Origin: Paralithodes platypus
Taxonomy: Eukaryota > Arthropoda > Malacostraca > Decapoda > Lithodidae
DNA: 64,000 nucleotides
Assembly (NCBI GenBank): GCA_032716605.1
Contig: JAVRFV010002317.1
Span: 1-64,000, forward strand
Direction of reading: 5' to 3'
Made by a program: the position numbers and the translations under genes. A model generated the notes under the pieces. The model did not search any database. It was not told the origin of the DNA and saw only the letters and a program-made list of their open reading frames with translations. Shown piece by piece: positions 1 to 11,771 of this stretch (the stretch's first letter is position 1; the number at the start of each line of letters is the position of its first letter).

Positions 1-522
1 TCCATATGCGCCTATTATGGGTATATAAAGGTATTAACCTGAAACAACAATAAAACGAGTGAAAACAGCGTTTGGATGGTCAAAATCGGAGATATAGCCC
101 GCGAGTTGTATAATGTATGGGTGAGGCAAGCTGCTTTCCCGCCAATTTCCCCAAGGCCACTGAGACACAGTCGATCGATACTCTCTCTCTCTCTCTTGCA
201 CTCGCTTGCCATCAGTGATGACAACACCCTGCTTGCAACTCGCTAATGTTAGCACGAAAATATACCTCAGAATAAGGGAATAACAGGGAAAATAGGTGAT
301 AACTGAAGGAGAGGAGGAAAGTGGGGAAGGAGGGGAGGTAGAGGACTGAGATTTTGCATGGCCCAGGGGCCAAAAAAAAAATAAAAAAATAAAAAAATAA
401 AAATAAACAAAATATTTTTTTTTCGATGTCAAAAGTTGATTTTTTTTTTCACTCACTCTTAAGAGTCTCCCAGCAGTCCGCCAGGGGAACTCTTAAGAGT
501 CTCCCAGCAGTTCCCGGGTTAA
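1..522 (+). mobile_element. H repeat, TTAA-type element, cut by the window start
   Basis: Nearly identical to 25469-25966: the same AT-rich head, a CT microsatellite (about 178-196), a poly(A) tract and a tandem CTTAAGAGTCTCCC motif. The right end is TTCCCGGG followed by TTAA at 519-522. Non-coding. Confidence 0.75.
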
Positions 523-837
523 GAAGTCCCTGAGTCTTTTCGGTGTCCACGTGGTCTATATAATGAAAGATCATCCTCACGGTCTGGCCCTTACGTCCAG
601 TGACTCCGACCATAGTCAACCCACTCCGACCATAACCACTGCCACACCACCCCCACCACCGACGCACGACCCATTGGGACCGTCCCCTGCCATGGTCCTC
701 CACTTCAATCCTGGTCTTCAGTATAGCTGCACTGCAAAAAAATAGTATAATTTCCATAACACATATCCCTTACACATAATTATCATTTAATCTTCTTAAC
801 AATATTCTTCTTAATTCTTAATTGTTACTGTATGTTT
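523..837. other. Intergenic, nothing recognised
   Basis: Mixed-composition DNA with a Pro/Thr-coding CAC/ACC-rich patch around 600-680. No element ends or coding signal seen. Confidence 0.4.
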
Positions 838-1335
838 ATACACTCAGGTATACACCCCTTAGCTGGGGGGACCCGTGACTCGAAGACAGAGTCCCAAACA
901 GAAAAAAATAAAAAAAAATAAAAAAAATAAAAAAAAATAAAAATAAAACACATACAACTAACACACCAATTTAGGCGGCCCAAGAGAAGACCAAGGATAA
1001 CTAGGGGCCTCCAGCACTACCCCTGGTCTCCAGACCCTCCTGTAGAGGTTTCCGGTCTCAGCAGGGCAAACACACAGTGGAGGTACACCACAAAGCCCGC
1101 CACCCTTACTACTTCCAGGTCCATGACCCCTGTCACAAAACATAACGACTGGCTCCCTGGGTCATAGTTGCCTGATGTGACTATTATCTAGTTCCCCCCC
1201 TCTCCCTACCGAGTAGTTACGGACAGCATTCTCACTTTATCTATGTCACAGCATGGTCTCAATTCATCTCCTGTTCATCACCAACTTCTCTGGCCTGTTC
1301 TTCAATAATCTCTGGAGTGTGTGTGAATAAAGTTC
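838..1335 (-). mobile_element. LINE A 3' region, old diverged copy
   Basis: Follows the order of the 3' untranslated part of LINE A at 10141-10560: the 'tagctgggg...gactcgaagacagag' block, a CTCCAGCACTACCCC block like CTCCCGCACTCCCCC, and TATTATCTAGT. Heavily mutated, interrupted by AT-rich poly(A)-like insertion at 904-950. Confidence 0.6.
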
Positions 1336-1554
1336 TGCTAACCTGGGTCGATACAGTTTCCGCTGTGAGGTTGGCGCTGAATGCTCAGCTCCATTGCTAG
1401 AGTCAGAAGTTGGTGGGGAAAGTTTAGAGAGCTGTTGCCAACTTCCTGACCATGAGAGGGCTCACCACCCCACCTTAAATGGAAGGTCATGTATACCTCG
1501 TGTGTTAGGCGCGTGATGACGCTAGGTGGCCCCGGTAGACGTGGCCGCTGGTTA

Positions 1555-1850
1555 AGCGGAGGATGTCAATAGAATCGGACACGGAATTGCGAGAAGAGAA
1601 TGGTGAGATGGCATGTGGTGGGGTATAATCTTAGGGACAGGGTATTCGAGCGATGGGAATTGAGAAGGCGTCTGGGCATTAGGAGTATCAGTTGAAGTGA
1701 TGCGCACCAATATACACCACGAACGAGGACGACCTTGGGTTGGTTTGGACTTGTGGAGAGAATGGATGATGCAGAACTGGGTGGAAAAGCAATGCCGTGA
1801 CTGTGAACTTGGGGGGAGCTGCGCGTAGGGGTGGTTACCTAGAATGACGT
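1555..1850 (+). mobile_element. RTE-like LINE C-terminal remnant
   Basis: A plus-strand frame with stops reads TTLGWFGLVERMDDAEL, the motif found near the C-terminus of RTE-type reverse transcriptases (R/L-WFGHVERM). Only a decayed fragment. The same family occurs at 58050-58340 on the other strand. Confidence 0.55.
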
Positions 1851-1984
1851 GGGCTCGGGGGTACTCCGGTCCGATCTCAATAATAAAGAAACTTGACAAC
1901 AGAGGCCGCCTTGACCATGCTGCCTGGAAAGCTGCCATTTTAGGACGTGAGACTGAAACCACAGTTCCTCTGTGGACAATACGC

Positions 1985-2490
1985 GTCTTTAAACCTTGTA
2001 TGTATGTATGTTATCCTCTCTATCTTCCAACGCTTATCATTAAACCATCTCTCTACTCTTCTCGCGAGGGTACTGCCCTCTCCCTCTACCCTTCCTCTTA
2101 GTTTTCTGAAATCATTATAAGTCTCTTTGGTAAAGAGCCTGTCATCTCCCATTTTCGTTCAACAGGACCATACCAGCTCAGCACCATTCTGTCCACATAT
2201 GGCCAACACAATGTGTCCTCCTGCTAGCCCAAAAACCACTCTTCCCATACGTAACCTCTTCATTTCTCAATCTGTCTCGTACACGGTCTCCGCTGACACC
2301 ATACTCCTCAGAGCTCATCTCCATCACATCCAGCTTTCTTCTCGTCTTCGTCCTTTTCCTTTCAGAGCCCATGTCTCAGACCCCATACATTCACTGTTGG
2401 TACAACAATCCCTTGATTCTACATTGCTACTTTGTAGTTTTCATTTCGAGATTACTCACCTTCCCACATACAGTACTTCCCATTGACACC
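1985..2490 (-). mobile_element. LINE A body fragment, decayed
   Basis: Reverse-strand pieces such as RRKLDVMEMS and RDRLRNEEV match the C-terminal region of LINE A at 10520-11026. Multiple frameshifts. It may be the continuation of the 838-1335 copy, split by inserted sequence. Confidence 0.6.
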
Positions 2491-2824
2491 GAAAACGTTT
2501 CCTGTTCTATCGTTCTTTATGACATATTCTTAATTATTTACACATGATCGAGTACATATGTGGTTGAAGTGTTCATGGGTGTACCTATACTAATGGAAGA
2601 TATGTTTATAATGGTGTCCTTCTTCCTCACCTGAGAGGGACTGGGTGGCGGGTGAATCTTGTAGAGTGGTGAACAGCTGAGGTGAGGTCGAGTGGTGACA
2701 AAGTGAAGACAGGGGAAAAGATAACATATATACCAACCTATAACATCGCAAGGAGTTTGTATGTCATCGGCCATAATATTATACTTTTATAATGTTGGTG
2801 TATTTTAAAGGGAAATAGGTCGTT

Positions 2825-3100
2825 CTTTTCTGGTTTCCGCTTATTCCTCATGTTTAGAGCCCCATTAGTTTTTCAGATTATTTAGGATGTTCGCCCCATT
2901 AGTTTGTCGATTTTAAAACCTTGTCGTCCTATTTTCCTAATGACCTTTCGTGCCATTTTAGGTGTCAATTTTTTCTCTGGCGAGTGATAGCGAGCCTGTA
3001 AGTTATAAGAGTAAACCGGCATTACGGCCGGGACATTTTTCTAATCCAAAAAATGTAGACTATTCTTCGAGGTAACCCTCTGTACTTCGTGCATATACCC
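2825..3100 (+). mobile_element. G repeat copy (non-coding foldback family)
   Basis: Shares 'ctcatgtttagcccca', 'gcgagtgatagcgagcctg' and 'catttttctaatccaaaaaatgta' with copies at 4797-5040, 24976-25338, 27001-27315 and 55078-55244. 2490-2824 shows nothing recognisable. Confidence 0.6.
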
Positions 3101-3336
3101 TTCCTAATCTGAAATTAAATTTGTCTAATAAGTAGCCAGAAAAAAAACATGTGTGATCTAGGGACATCTAGAATGGGCTAAACAAAACTATTCCCTCAAT
3201 ACCTTCACCTGACCTGACCTGACAGCTTAATTATCAGCCTTATTCTTGTGCTTACAACGTCATACTCGATAAAATCTAAGCTAATTGTAAGTTATATAAT
3301 TACTCCAGCTGTTAATGGGGAGTCCCGTTCATTCTA

Positions 3337-3517
3337 GGTTGGGCAGGAATCGTAACCCCTAGCCTCTCATAACTAACAAAAGGACTTGAGTAATCGAGCT
3401 AATATTTCTACCAAATAGGAAAACTTGGCTAAGGAATGTGTGTATATTTAAATTGACAGCTCATTTGCTCTAGCCCTTTTTGAGTTACAGAGGTTACGAT
3501 TTCTGCCCAACCTAGAA
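3337..3517 (+). mobile_element. J foldback element, diverged copy
   Basis: Contains the J core 'gctaatatttctacca' and 'ctttttgagttacagaggtt', with the two ends in inverted orientation ('gttgggcaggaatcgtaacc' and 'cgatttctgcccaacc'). Confidence 0.6.
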
Positions 3518-3569
3518 TTAATGGACTACAGTATAGGACTTGTTTTCCGAACATTTATGGCGTGAGAAT

Positions 3570-4140
3570 TATGGTATCGGTTTTTAGGATAAGACAGAGC
3601 GAGATTTGGCGGCGTATACGATTACACCAAAAGTCTATGGACAAGCCACATCATATTTCACTAACAATCCCAAATATCGCATCAAGACATTGACCTTGTA
3701 TGACCATAAATCATTCAATACCGGTGACATCCTTTTCATTATATTCTGTCAACTAATGGACTATGTTATTCAACTGAAGAAGGACGTGAACCCGCGCAAA
3801 GGCTACAGACTATCTCAATTGTTTCCACATAGCGATTTTGATAATTTAATTTGACTTTATATTGTCCTTGTCCCAATTTTGGTTTGTTTAGTTTGCAAGT
3901 TTTACATTTTAATTAAACTTTTAAGCAACCATATATCCTTCTTAAGCTTAATAAAATCGCCTAAATGCAGCCGAACTATAAACAAAAAGACGTTCCCGGT
4001 ACTGACAGGGTTATAATGGTAAAATATGTTGGTCAAATATATTCTATTAGCCCCAAAATATGGAGTTGTGTATTTAATGTGACCACGTTGCTCTGGTATT
4101 CTCGGACTGCCAAGCCATACCATGCTGATTGAAATATGTA
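3570..4140. repeat. Imperfect inverted repeat with an X fragment in its centre
   Basis: Conceptual translations of 3606-3800 on + and 3902-4123 on - resemble each other (STG/NTG...F-I...KLKKD), so the arms are inverted copies. Between them, 3815-3917 is the 3' end of repeat X ending TTTTACATTTTAAT. Related single-arm pieces lie near 14220-14400, 20460-20620 and 29260-29420. Confidence 0.5.
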
Positions 4141-4142
4141 GA

Positions 4143-4796
4143 TTAACCTGACAAGCGCGATATAGACCTAGGTGCTAGGGTAGTTATTTGTGCATTTCTA
4201 GCCCTGGATTCTGACAGAATTCGTTATATTTACAATATAAAGCATTATTTGTTTTCGGTATGCTTTTATTTTACATATATGATGTATATATGAACCTTCA
4301 AGAGTGCTAAAATAAGTGGGAAAAGCATTTGGGTGGTGAAAAACGAAGATATTGGCCACCCGGTCATAATCTCAGGCGAGAGAGAGCCACAGGCAGCCCT
4401 CCCCTCTCGCTGTCTGTGAGTCAACTGAGACGAGCGGGGCCGTTTGTGCCGGTGTCTGGGTTTTGCATAACGATCTTTTATGCAACCCACTTGTGCTACA
4501 TTATCGCGGGAGCAGAGAAAAATAACCGATAAATGAATGATAATAAGAGGATAGATAGGTGATAATTGAGGAGGGGGGGAGGGGCGAAATAATGTGGGGA
4601 AGGAGGGGAGGGTGAGGGGTGAGAAACACATGGATGAGTACTAGAGGGGAATTATCTCACCTAGAGACAAAATCCTTTGTTTTGATAGGCCCTTTTTTTT
4701 TTTGGAAGGCTTTTTTTATGGTCTTGCTTTCCGTGAGGCCTATCGCTTCCCTATAGGAAGCCTTCCGTGCGGCCTATCGCGCGCTTGCCTGGTTAA
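4143..4796. mobile_element. H element, full copy with terminal inverted repeats and TTAA ends
   Basis: The left end TTAACCTGACAAGCGCGAT mirrors the right end ATCGCGCGCTTGCCTGGTTAA (about 20 of 26 bases pair). Internal sequence matches 1-522 and 25358-25966. Non-coding, so a non-autonomous TTAA (piggyBac-type) element. Confidence 0.65.
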
Positions 4797-5040
4797 GGGG
4801 AGTTATTCGCCTCATTAGTTTGGCGATCTTAGGACCATTCGCCCCTTTTCATTGTCACTATTAAGACTTTTTGTGACATTTACGGGTCGATTTTTTTTTC
4901 TAGCGAGCCATAGCGAGCCTGTAATTTAGGAGAGGTTGATTTTTTCTACCGAAAAATGTACACATTTATCTCGAAGGGGGGTTTGGGGGTGTTGTTTAAG
5001 CTTGATGTGGAGGTCTAGGGAGGAAACTAAAAAAACAAAA
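4797..5040 (+). mobile_element. G repeat copy
   Basis: Contains 'attagtttggcgat', 'tagcgagcctgtaat', 'ctaccgaaaaatgtaca', and 'gaggtctagggaggaaact'. Sits directly beside the H element. Confidence 0.65.
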
Positions 5041-5127
5041 AATAATAATAATTAATATATATATATATAAAATATACCACAATATTCTGTGTGCATCAGA
5101 TCACTGTAGCCTACTTTTTAACATACC

Positions 5128-5344
5128 TTAACCCCTTGAGGATTGGGACAAGTTTAGGCAGTTTATCCTGGCTATCATTAGACGAGTCATTCAATTTAAG
5201 AACGAAGTGTGGGAGTCAGAGGGGATAATTGAGATAGTTTTTACCCCTTTGATTGCTAGATCGCCTTCCAAAACTGAAAAAAAAATTGTCTAATGACAGC
5301 CATAATGCAATATTAAAAATGCGTCATAGTCCTCACAGGGTTAA
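5128..5344. mobile_element. TTAA-flanked foldback MITE
   Basis: Bounded by TTAA at 5128-5131 and 5341-5344. The ends are CCCCTTGAGGATTGGGAC and GTCCTCACAGGG, which pair as inverted repeats. A second inverted pair (TCATTAGAC / GTCTAATGA) lies inside. 209 bp, non-coding. Confidence 0.7.
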
Positions 5345-5746
5345 CCTAGCTTGTATACGAGTGCCATAAACTGAAATAACTTCCTCTTGCAGCTAAAAAA
5401 GATAGTTCGAAGTTGGTGAGAGAGAGAGAGAGAGAATTTTTTGTTTTTAATTTGATAAGCGTGAGTGATGACAGGTGAAAGGTAGATAGCCATTAAGTAG
5501 TGGTGGGAAACATACCGTGATAAGGCAGGTCAGGTGAAGGTATTGAGCGATAAGCCTTTACGGCACCTCGTATCTACAAATTAAAAAAATGCAGAAACAA
5601 GCATTGCACACAATGAAAAACTAAGTAACCAGGAATTACCGTAAAACACACATTAAAAGACTTCTTTCGGACTTATTTCGACAATAAACCTAAACCAAAT
5701 CCTATGAGTCGTCTAAAGTAGGCTATCCCTCTTCGCCAGGATATTA

Positions 5747-6285
5747 GTTGTTGTTGTTGTTGTTCTCCAGGCTGTCTGGCCGAACTGCCCCAAGGTCTCG
5801 AGCAAGGCCAAGGCCATAAACGAGTGCCCCCACAAAATCCTCCCTGCTTACCACTAACAAAGCCCGGGTGACCGAAGCCACTCCAAGGCAGGGAGCTGAG
5901 GAGGGTGCGGAAACGCCCGGAAACCCAAGCCCCACCCAAGGCCCTGGTGCCCCTCAGCAATTATGAAGGGAAAGTTGAGGGGTAAGGGAAAAATGTGACG
6001 CTTTGGCTCCCAATCTGCCAACTTCTAGGTTGGCAGTAGGGAGGTCAATCCACGGAAAAGATGCCGCCACTTGAGATCTAGAAGATATATAAGTAAAAGG
6101 AACAGTCAGAGTAAGCTATGGGTATGGCAGAGATCGCTCAGTTCTCACTCGGATACCAGCCCATCACCACATGACTAGAACCCAATCCTCTCAGCATCAG
6201 CTAGGGAAGGCCCTAGAAAGCCGCCTTTGGCGGGGTGATAGCTCCCCTATTTCAACTCCTTTCGGGGTTGGGCACCCGCCCCCCA
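5747..6285 (-). mobile_element. SINE1, full-length copy
   Basis: Same unit as 15482-16018 and 60248-60757. The 5' end is GGGCGGGTGCCCAACCCC in element orientation and the 3' tail is (AAC)n, seen here as GTTGTTGTT. About 530 bp, no ORF. The tail region matches LINE D. 5345-5746 has only a GA microsatellite (5415-5434) and AT-rich DNA. Confidence 0.75.
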
Positions 6286-6293
6286 GGATATAT

Positions 6294-6865
6294 TAGATGT
6301 ATCATGTTGTGTCACCAAATGAGCAGGAACAAAACAGCTTTCAGAGACATATCATGCAATTAAATAAGGGATGCCAAAGGATCACATGGAAAAAGATTCT
6401 GAACAGCTGGTTCAATTTGATAGGTCGACATTTTGGTTCATGGCCATTATATACCGCAGCTGCTTTGGTCTGTTGCCTATATGAGCATACACACGTGGTC
6501 AAATTAATCCAATCAGTAATGGCTAAGTGGCCGATTTTGACAAGGCGGCCATTTGGGTCTACAGCCAATAAGAGCTGAACGGTCCGAATATTATGAGCCA
6601 TTTTTAGTAAGTGCCCAATTTTTTCTGCATGCATTTTCATCCGGTCCCTGTGTCGTGGAAATTTTGACTGCATGCTATAGCAGCTGATTTGAGACATTTT
6701 GTCCACTGAATGCAGTGCCTAACTGTACAATTTCGTTCATATATTATAAAAATGTAATGTAATATTAAAAATTACGGGTTACTTTCCTAAACTCCCAAGT
6801 GGGATATGCAATCACCATTTTATGTGAAGTCCTTAGCACTAGAAGTGGAGTCAGACACCAACCAA
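6294..6865. other. Non-coding, not recognised
   Basis: Long chance ORFs on both strands (about 90 and 120 codons) overlap, with no motif or repeat match seen in the window. Possibly a decayed element. Confidence 0.3.
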
Positions 6866-6869
6866 TATC

Positions 6870-7195
6870 ACAAAGTCTGGTGGGTGAGGGCTGGTCCTAT
6901 CCAGAATGAGGTTCGGCATCTTTTACCAAACCTTAGTAGTTTTTATCTACAGGGTATATATTTACTGTATTACCTATGCTTCTAGATGCTGGCGAGATCA
7001 CCTGATTGGGTGGCACTGCAAAGGGGGCTGCGGACGGCGGGTGCATCCTGATGATCCCCTCCCCCACTGCCCTCTCAAAGACAGAACTCATCTCACCCTG
7101 GCCCCTTCGGCGGCCTGTGTATCTGAGCGGTTTTTGTCTATAGGACTCTGAACTTTTCGGCCAGAAAAGCAGGGGAACTACAACAACAACCATAT
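6870..7195 (+). mobile_element. SINE2 copy
   Basis: Matches 23288-23585 (reverse) and the head at 52935-53025: 'gagggctggtcctatccaga', 'gggtggcactgcaaaggggg', 'ccctctcaaagacag'. Ends in GGGGAACTACAACAACAAC, an (AAC)n tail like SINE1 and LINE D. Confidence 0.7.
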
Positions 7196-8905
7196 CTGGT
7201 CCACTTTCAAAACCACCAGTCCTTTTTTCCCCACAAACCTCTCAACCAAACCCGCCTCACCAACTACATAACTCATCACCACACAAATCAACCCACCCAC
7301 ATCTGGAAGCATGGTGTCATCATTACATTCCCCAAACCCAACAAAGACCCCACGCTATCCTCCTCACACTCCTTTGTGCCCCCTCCAAAGTCATAGAACG
7401 CCTTGTACTACAACTGACCACTCACACTCTACCCCTAGATCCAACACAACATGGCTTCAGGCCACTACACTCAACATACACTCTTCTTACAGACCATACA
7501 CAAAGAGCTTTTGACGGAATCAACTCAGCCATCCCACCACACAGATCACTACTTGCCACACTCGACATTAGTAAAGCCTTCGATGCCATCCCACGCCACA
7601 ACCTAACAAAAAAAAATCTATGACACAAACATGCACAACCACACAAAAAGGTAGCTGGCCAACTTCCTAGCAGGCAGATGTGCACAAGTATCTTTGGCTG
7701 GTCAGTCATCTAGGATCAGAAACTGTCACCAGCACTCTTCAATCTGTACATGCATGATATAACTAAACCCCACACACCCCAAATAAACATAGCCTCCTAT
7801 GCAGACGACATGAAACTCACATGCACACACCAAATCCCAGACACAGCAACACTTCTCCTTCAACCTTATCACAACACACTACATGACTGGTGCACTACAA
7901 ACAGACCCAATTTAGCCCCAGCCCAATCCACCGCAATCCTCCTCACAAGCTGGACAGCCGAACACAAATACACAACGCAAATCACCATACACAACACACC
8001 CCTAACACACACACTCACCCAAAATCCTAGGAATAACATATGATACTCTAATGACATTCAAACATACCACAAACATGAAAAATAAACTGACATCCCAGAC
8101 TTAACACCCTCAGGTCACTTGCCCACACACAATTTGGACACAACAAAGAAACCACCACCACAGTTTACAAACAATACATAAGTTCAGTGATGGAATATAC
8201 AAGCCCTACCTGAGTTTGTAACCCATCTGCACCACATCACAAGACCTTACAGACTATTCAAAATAAAGCCCTAAAAATCATCACAGGCTGCACAGCTACT
8301 ACACGTACAGATCACCTACATCAAGAAACCAAAGTCCTCAAAGTCAAAGACCATCTGAACATGAGAGGCACTCAATTCCTGGCTGCAGCCTCCACAAACA
8401 AACCAACACCACCCACTACACTACATGGCAACACACCCACAGTCACCAAGAAATATCAAAACACCCAGCACACTCTATCACACACAAATACTGTCTTCTC
8501 CCTGCCCACCCCAAACCAGCTTCCAGCAGCACATCCATACTCATATCTCTCGCCGTTCCATCCAATCACTCATATACAACACGCAGCTGCAGGCACGACC
8601 TCCCGGAATCCATTCTTCTGAATCCTCCCTTCCTCGCGAGGACAGAGTCCACCTGGCCAGGCTGAGATGTGGACACCATCCAGCTCTTCTGAGCTATCAG
8701 AAGAGACTGGATGTCTCCGTCGACAACACCTGGATGTAACACAGCACCCCATACCATTAAACACATCATTTCACACAATCACTTACGCCAACAACACAAT
8801 CTACAATCCTTGAGAGCTCTGTGGGAAAGCCCGACCGTGGCCATGGCCTTCCTTAGGGACTCGAGGCTGTTTGGCTAGGCAGCTTAGGGAACGACAACAA
8901 CAACA
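7196..8905 (+). mobile_element. LINE D: non-LTR retrotransposon, RT to 3' end, decayed
   Basis: Pieces in several plus frames give reverse transcriptase blocks: LDISKAF around 7562, YADDMKLTCTH at 7798 (catalytic Y-A-D-D), then a C-terminal zinc-knuckle-type region [13 protein letters not shown] near 8640. It ends TTAGGGAACGACAACAACAAC. Frameshifts separate each block, so it is dead. Truncated relatives lie at 40830-41882 and 50520-51137. Clade placement (R1/jockey-like) is tentative. Confidence 0.75.
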
Positions 8906-9107
8906 AGAACCCACCCACCAACCAAACTGGTCCTTAGGTAGTATCTCTCAGAGTGAGTATTATGAAGATCGACCACAAACTTCTCATGGTAATTTTTGGG
9001 GAGGTATGTTGTAAGGTCATCGGATATTGGATATTGACCAAAGTTACATGTGTTTATTTTGCTATGAAATTAATATAAAGTAGGCCAAACACTTCAACTA
9101 GGTTTCC

Positions 9108-9348
9108 CTTGCCCCTCAACTTTCTCTTCATAATTGCTGAGGGGCACAGGGCCCTGGGTGGGGCTTTGGTTTCCCGGGCGTTTCCGCACCCTCCTCAGCT
9201 CCCCGCCATGGAGTGGCTTCGGTCACCCAGGCTTTATTGTGGTCGGCAGGGAGGGTTCTGTGGGGGCGCTCGGTTATGGCCTTGGAATTGCTCGGGGCCT
9301 TGGAGCTGTTCGGCCAGGCAGCTTGGGGAACAACAACAACAACAACTA
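9108..9348 (+). mobile_element. SINE1, 5'-truncated copy
   Basis: Begins TTGCCCCTCAACTTTCTC, identical in order to the 3' half of 60248-60757, and ends with five to six AAC units. About 240 bp. Confidence 0.75.
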
Positions 9349-9408
9349 GGTTGATCTCACGAATTGAGATTAGTGATTTATGAATCAAGTGGAAAAATTA
9401 GGTTGAGT

Positions 9409-9605
9409 ACAGGTCTCCCTCGATATACGATTGGGTTATGTTCCTGAAAACCCAATCTTACATAGAAAAATCATATAGCAAACCCTAAAATTAATGGAGT
9501 AAATGGGGATGCATTCTGGAACCAGCCAAAACCCAAACCCAAACAGCTAAAAGCCTATAATAATATCGTAAATTGGGGCATCGGATAATGAGGGAGACCT
9601 GTAGT
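9409..9605. mobile_element. K foldback MITE
   Basis: The ends TACAGGTCTCCCTCGAT and AGGGAGACCTGTA are inverted repeats with TA outside, which is mariner-like. The internal sequence matches 27424-27618. 195 bp, non-coding. Confidence 0.7.
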
Positions 9606-9835
9606 TGAATTGGGTCAAGTGATAGAATTGGACCAAACAGTTGAATGGGACAGTCAAATTGGGTCAAACAGTTGAATTGGGCCAAATGAACTTTGAGCCG
9701 AATACGAATAAATCCGAGTGGTTGAATATAAACCACCAACATCCTATTCATTCATAGTTTCCTTCTCTTTCTCCCTCATTATCTCCACAAATTATTATTA
9801 AATCCCTGCCTTAGAAACTCTACTGTACTGATCTG

Positions 9836-9838
<3 letters not shown>

Positions 9839-9889
<51 letters not shown>

Positions 9890-9958
9890 GGTATATATAT
9901 ATATATATATACAGTATATATACGGTACTGTATTATATTATATATATACAGTATAATG
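9839..9958. repeat. (TA)n microsatellite
   Basis: Long TA run with interruptions 'cggtatat' and 'cagtatat'. Confidence 0.9.
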
Positions 9959-9966
9959 TATAAATA

Positions 9967-10140
9967 TATAATTCACTTACTAGACGAGACAGAGAAAGGG
10001 GTACAGGAACGCGAAAGTGGTCCGGAACCCTAAGTATTGGAGCATAAAATGTTGTATCTGCTTGGTCTCTGTTTCGAGTCAGCCATCCCCAGCTATGGGG
10101 TATGTGCCTGAGTATATACAGATCTATCTATCTATCTATA
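9967..10140 (+). mobile_element. N module (LINE-tail/SINE-like repeat)
   Basis: 'tagacgagacagagaaagggg...cgaaagtggtccgg...ctatggggtatgtgcctgagtata' is the inverse of 17800-17965. Related tails occur at 19078-19205. Ends in a TATC run next to the 3' end of LINE A. Confidence 0.6.
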
Positions 10141-11655
10141 TGCTCAGGCCCAATCCCCATTTTGGGGGTAGCCGACTCAAGACAGAGCAAGAACAGGGAA
10201 AACACAAAAACAACATAAAACAAAAAATAAACACAGATAAAAACACAAACTCTCACACATCCAGGTCACCCAGGAGAAGACCCAGAGACCAGGGTTACCA
10301 AGGTCGCTCCCGCACTCCCCCGGCCCCTGACCACCAGAAGAGGTTCCGATCTCGGCAGGCAGACATGCAGCGGAGCCAAAGCGACAAGCCCTCCCACCAC
10401 ACTTCCAGGCACACCCTTCATATTAATCGTCTCCCCGGGCCAGGCGCCTGATGGACTATTATCTAGTCCAACTTGCGCCCGACCCCTTACTCCAAATGAC
10501 CATGTGTTCACTCAACTATTCACAACATTCTCCATTCACTCCTGTCCACCACCACTTCCCCTGCCTGATCTATAGTCATTCCTCTATCATCCAAAGCCTT
10601 TCTTACACAGTCTCTCCATCTCAATGGGGGTCTTCCTGCCCTTCTATCTCCCCTTGTACCTGACTCACATATTCTCTTTGTAAGCCTTTCATCTCCCATT
10701 CGTTCAACATGACCATACCAGCTCAGCACCCTTCTGTCCACTCTGGCTGACAAATGTTCCTGCTGCCCCACTCTCCTACGTATCTCTTCATTTCTCAATC
10801 TGTCTCTACGAGTAACTCCACACATACTCCTCAAGCAGCTCATCTCCATCACATCCAGCCCTCTTTTCTCCTGAGCCCATGTCTCAGCCCCATACATCAC
10901 TGTTGGCACAACAATTCCTTGATACAGTGCACTTTTTACTTTCACTCCGAGATTTCTCGTCTTCCACATACTTCCCATTGCTCCGAAAACCTTCCTTCCT
11001 TCACACACTCTCTGTTTGACCTCCACTTCTGCTTATTGTTCCTCCTAGATATTTAAAACACTCTACTTGTTCCAATATTTCCCCATCCAGCCTCACATCT
11101 AGATTCACCCTATGCTCTCCCCTATTACACACCATTACTTTACTTTTATTGACGTTCACCTTCAGTTTCCTCCTTCCACAAACCACACCAAACTCTTTGA
11201 CTACCCGCTGCAGTTTCTCATCAGAATCCGCCACCAATGCTGTGTCATCAGCGAACAGCAACTGATTCAACTCCCAATCTCTACCATTCTTTCCTACTAA
11301 ACCCAATCCTCTTCCCATAGTTCTCCTTTTCACCTCCCTCACCACCCCATCCATAAACATATTAAACAGCCATGGTGACATTACACAACCCTGTCGCAAA
11401 CCTACCTTTACCTCAAACAATTCACTCAACTCACCATTTCCTACTCTCACACATGCTCTGCTCCCTTCATAAAAACTATTAACTGCTTCTAAGAAATTTC
11501 CTCCAATTTCATAAATCCTTAACACCTTCCACATTGCTTCACGGTCCACACGATCATATGCTTTTTCCAAGTCCATAAAAGCCCAAAATATCTCCTTATG
11601 CTTCTCTAAATACTTCTCGCATAACTGTCTTACTGCAAACATATACATATACACA
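10141..11655 (-). mobile_element. LINE A: 5'-truncated non-LTR retrotransposon with RT
   Basis: Minus frame 11654-11001 encodes the RT palm: FMDLEKAYDRVDREAMWKVL, GLRQGCVMSPWLFNMF, and LLFADDTALVAD (catalytic FADD). A one-base shift near 11020 leads into 11026-10520: YGAETW, RNEEIR and YGHVERM, the usual C-terminal blocks of RTE/CR1-type RTs. The 3' untranslated region runs to a (TATC)n tail at about 10141. The endonuclease is missing. The 5' truncation abuts TA repeats. Confidence 0.8.
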
Positions 11656-11659
11656 TAAA

Positions 11660-11716
11660 AATAATATACATATATATATATATATATATAGTATATATAT
11701 ACCGGTATATATATAT

Positions 11717-11768
<52 letters not shown>
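11660..11768. repeat. (TA)n microsatellite
   Basis: TA run with one 'ccggtata' interruption, into which the palindromic element at 11769 is inserted. Confidence 0.9.

Positions 11769-11771
<3 letters not shown>

Noticed and set aside
3606..3854. 82-codon plus-strand ORF
   Set aside because: Its sequence is repeated in inverted form at 3902-4123 and ends in repeat X, so it is repeat DNA rather than a gene.
5673..5960. 95-codon ORF with a Gln/Asn run
   Set aside because: Lies within SINE1; the homopeptide is the (AAC/GTT)n tail. The same applies to ORFs at 9109, 12123, 32547 and 60482.
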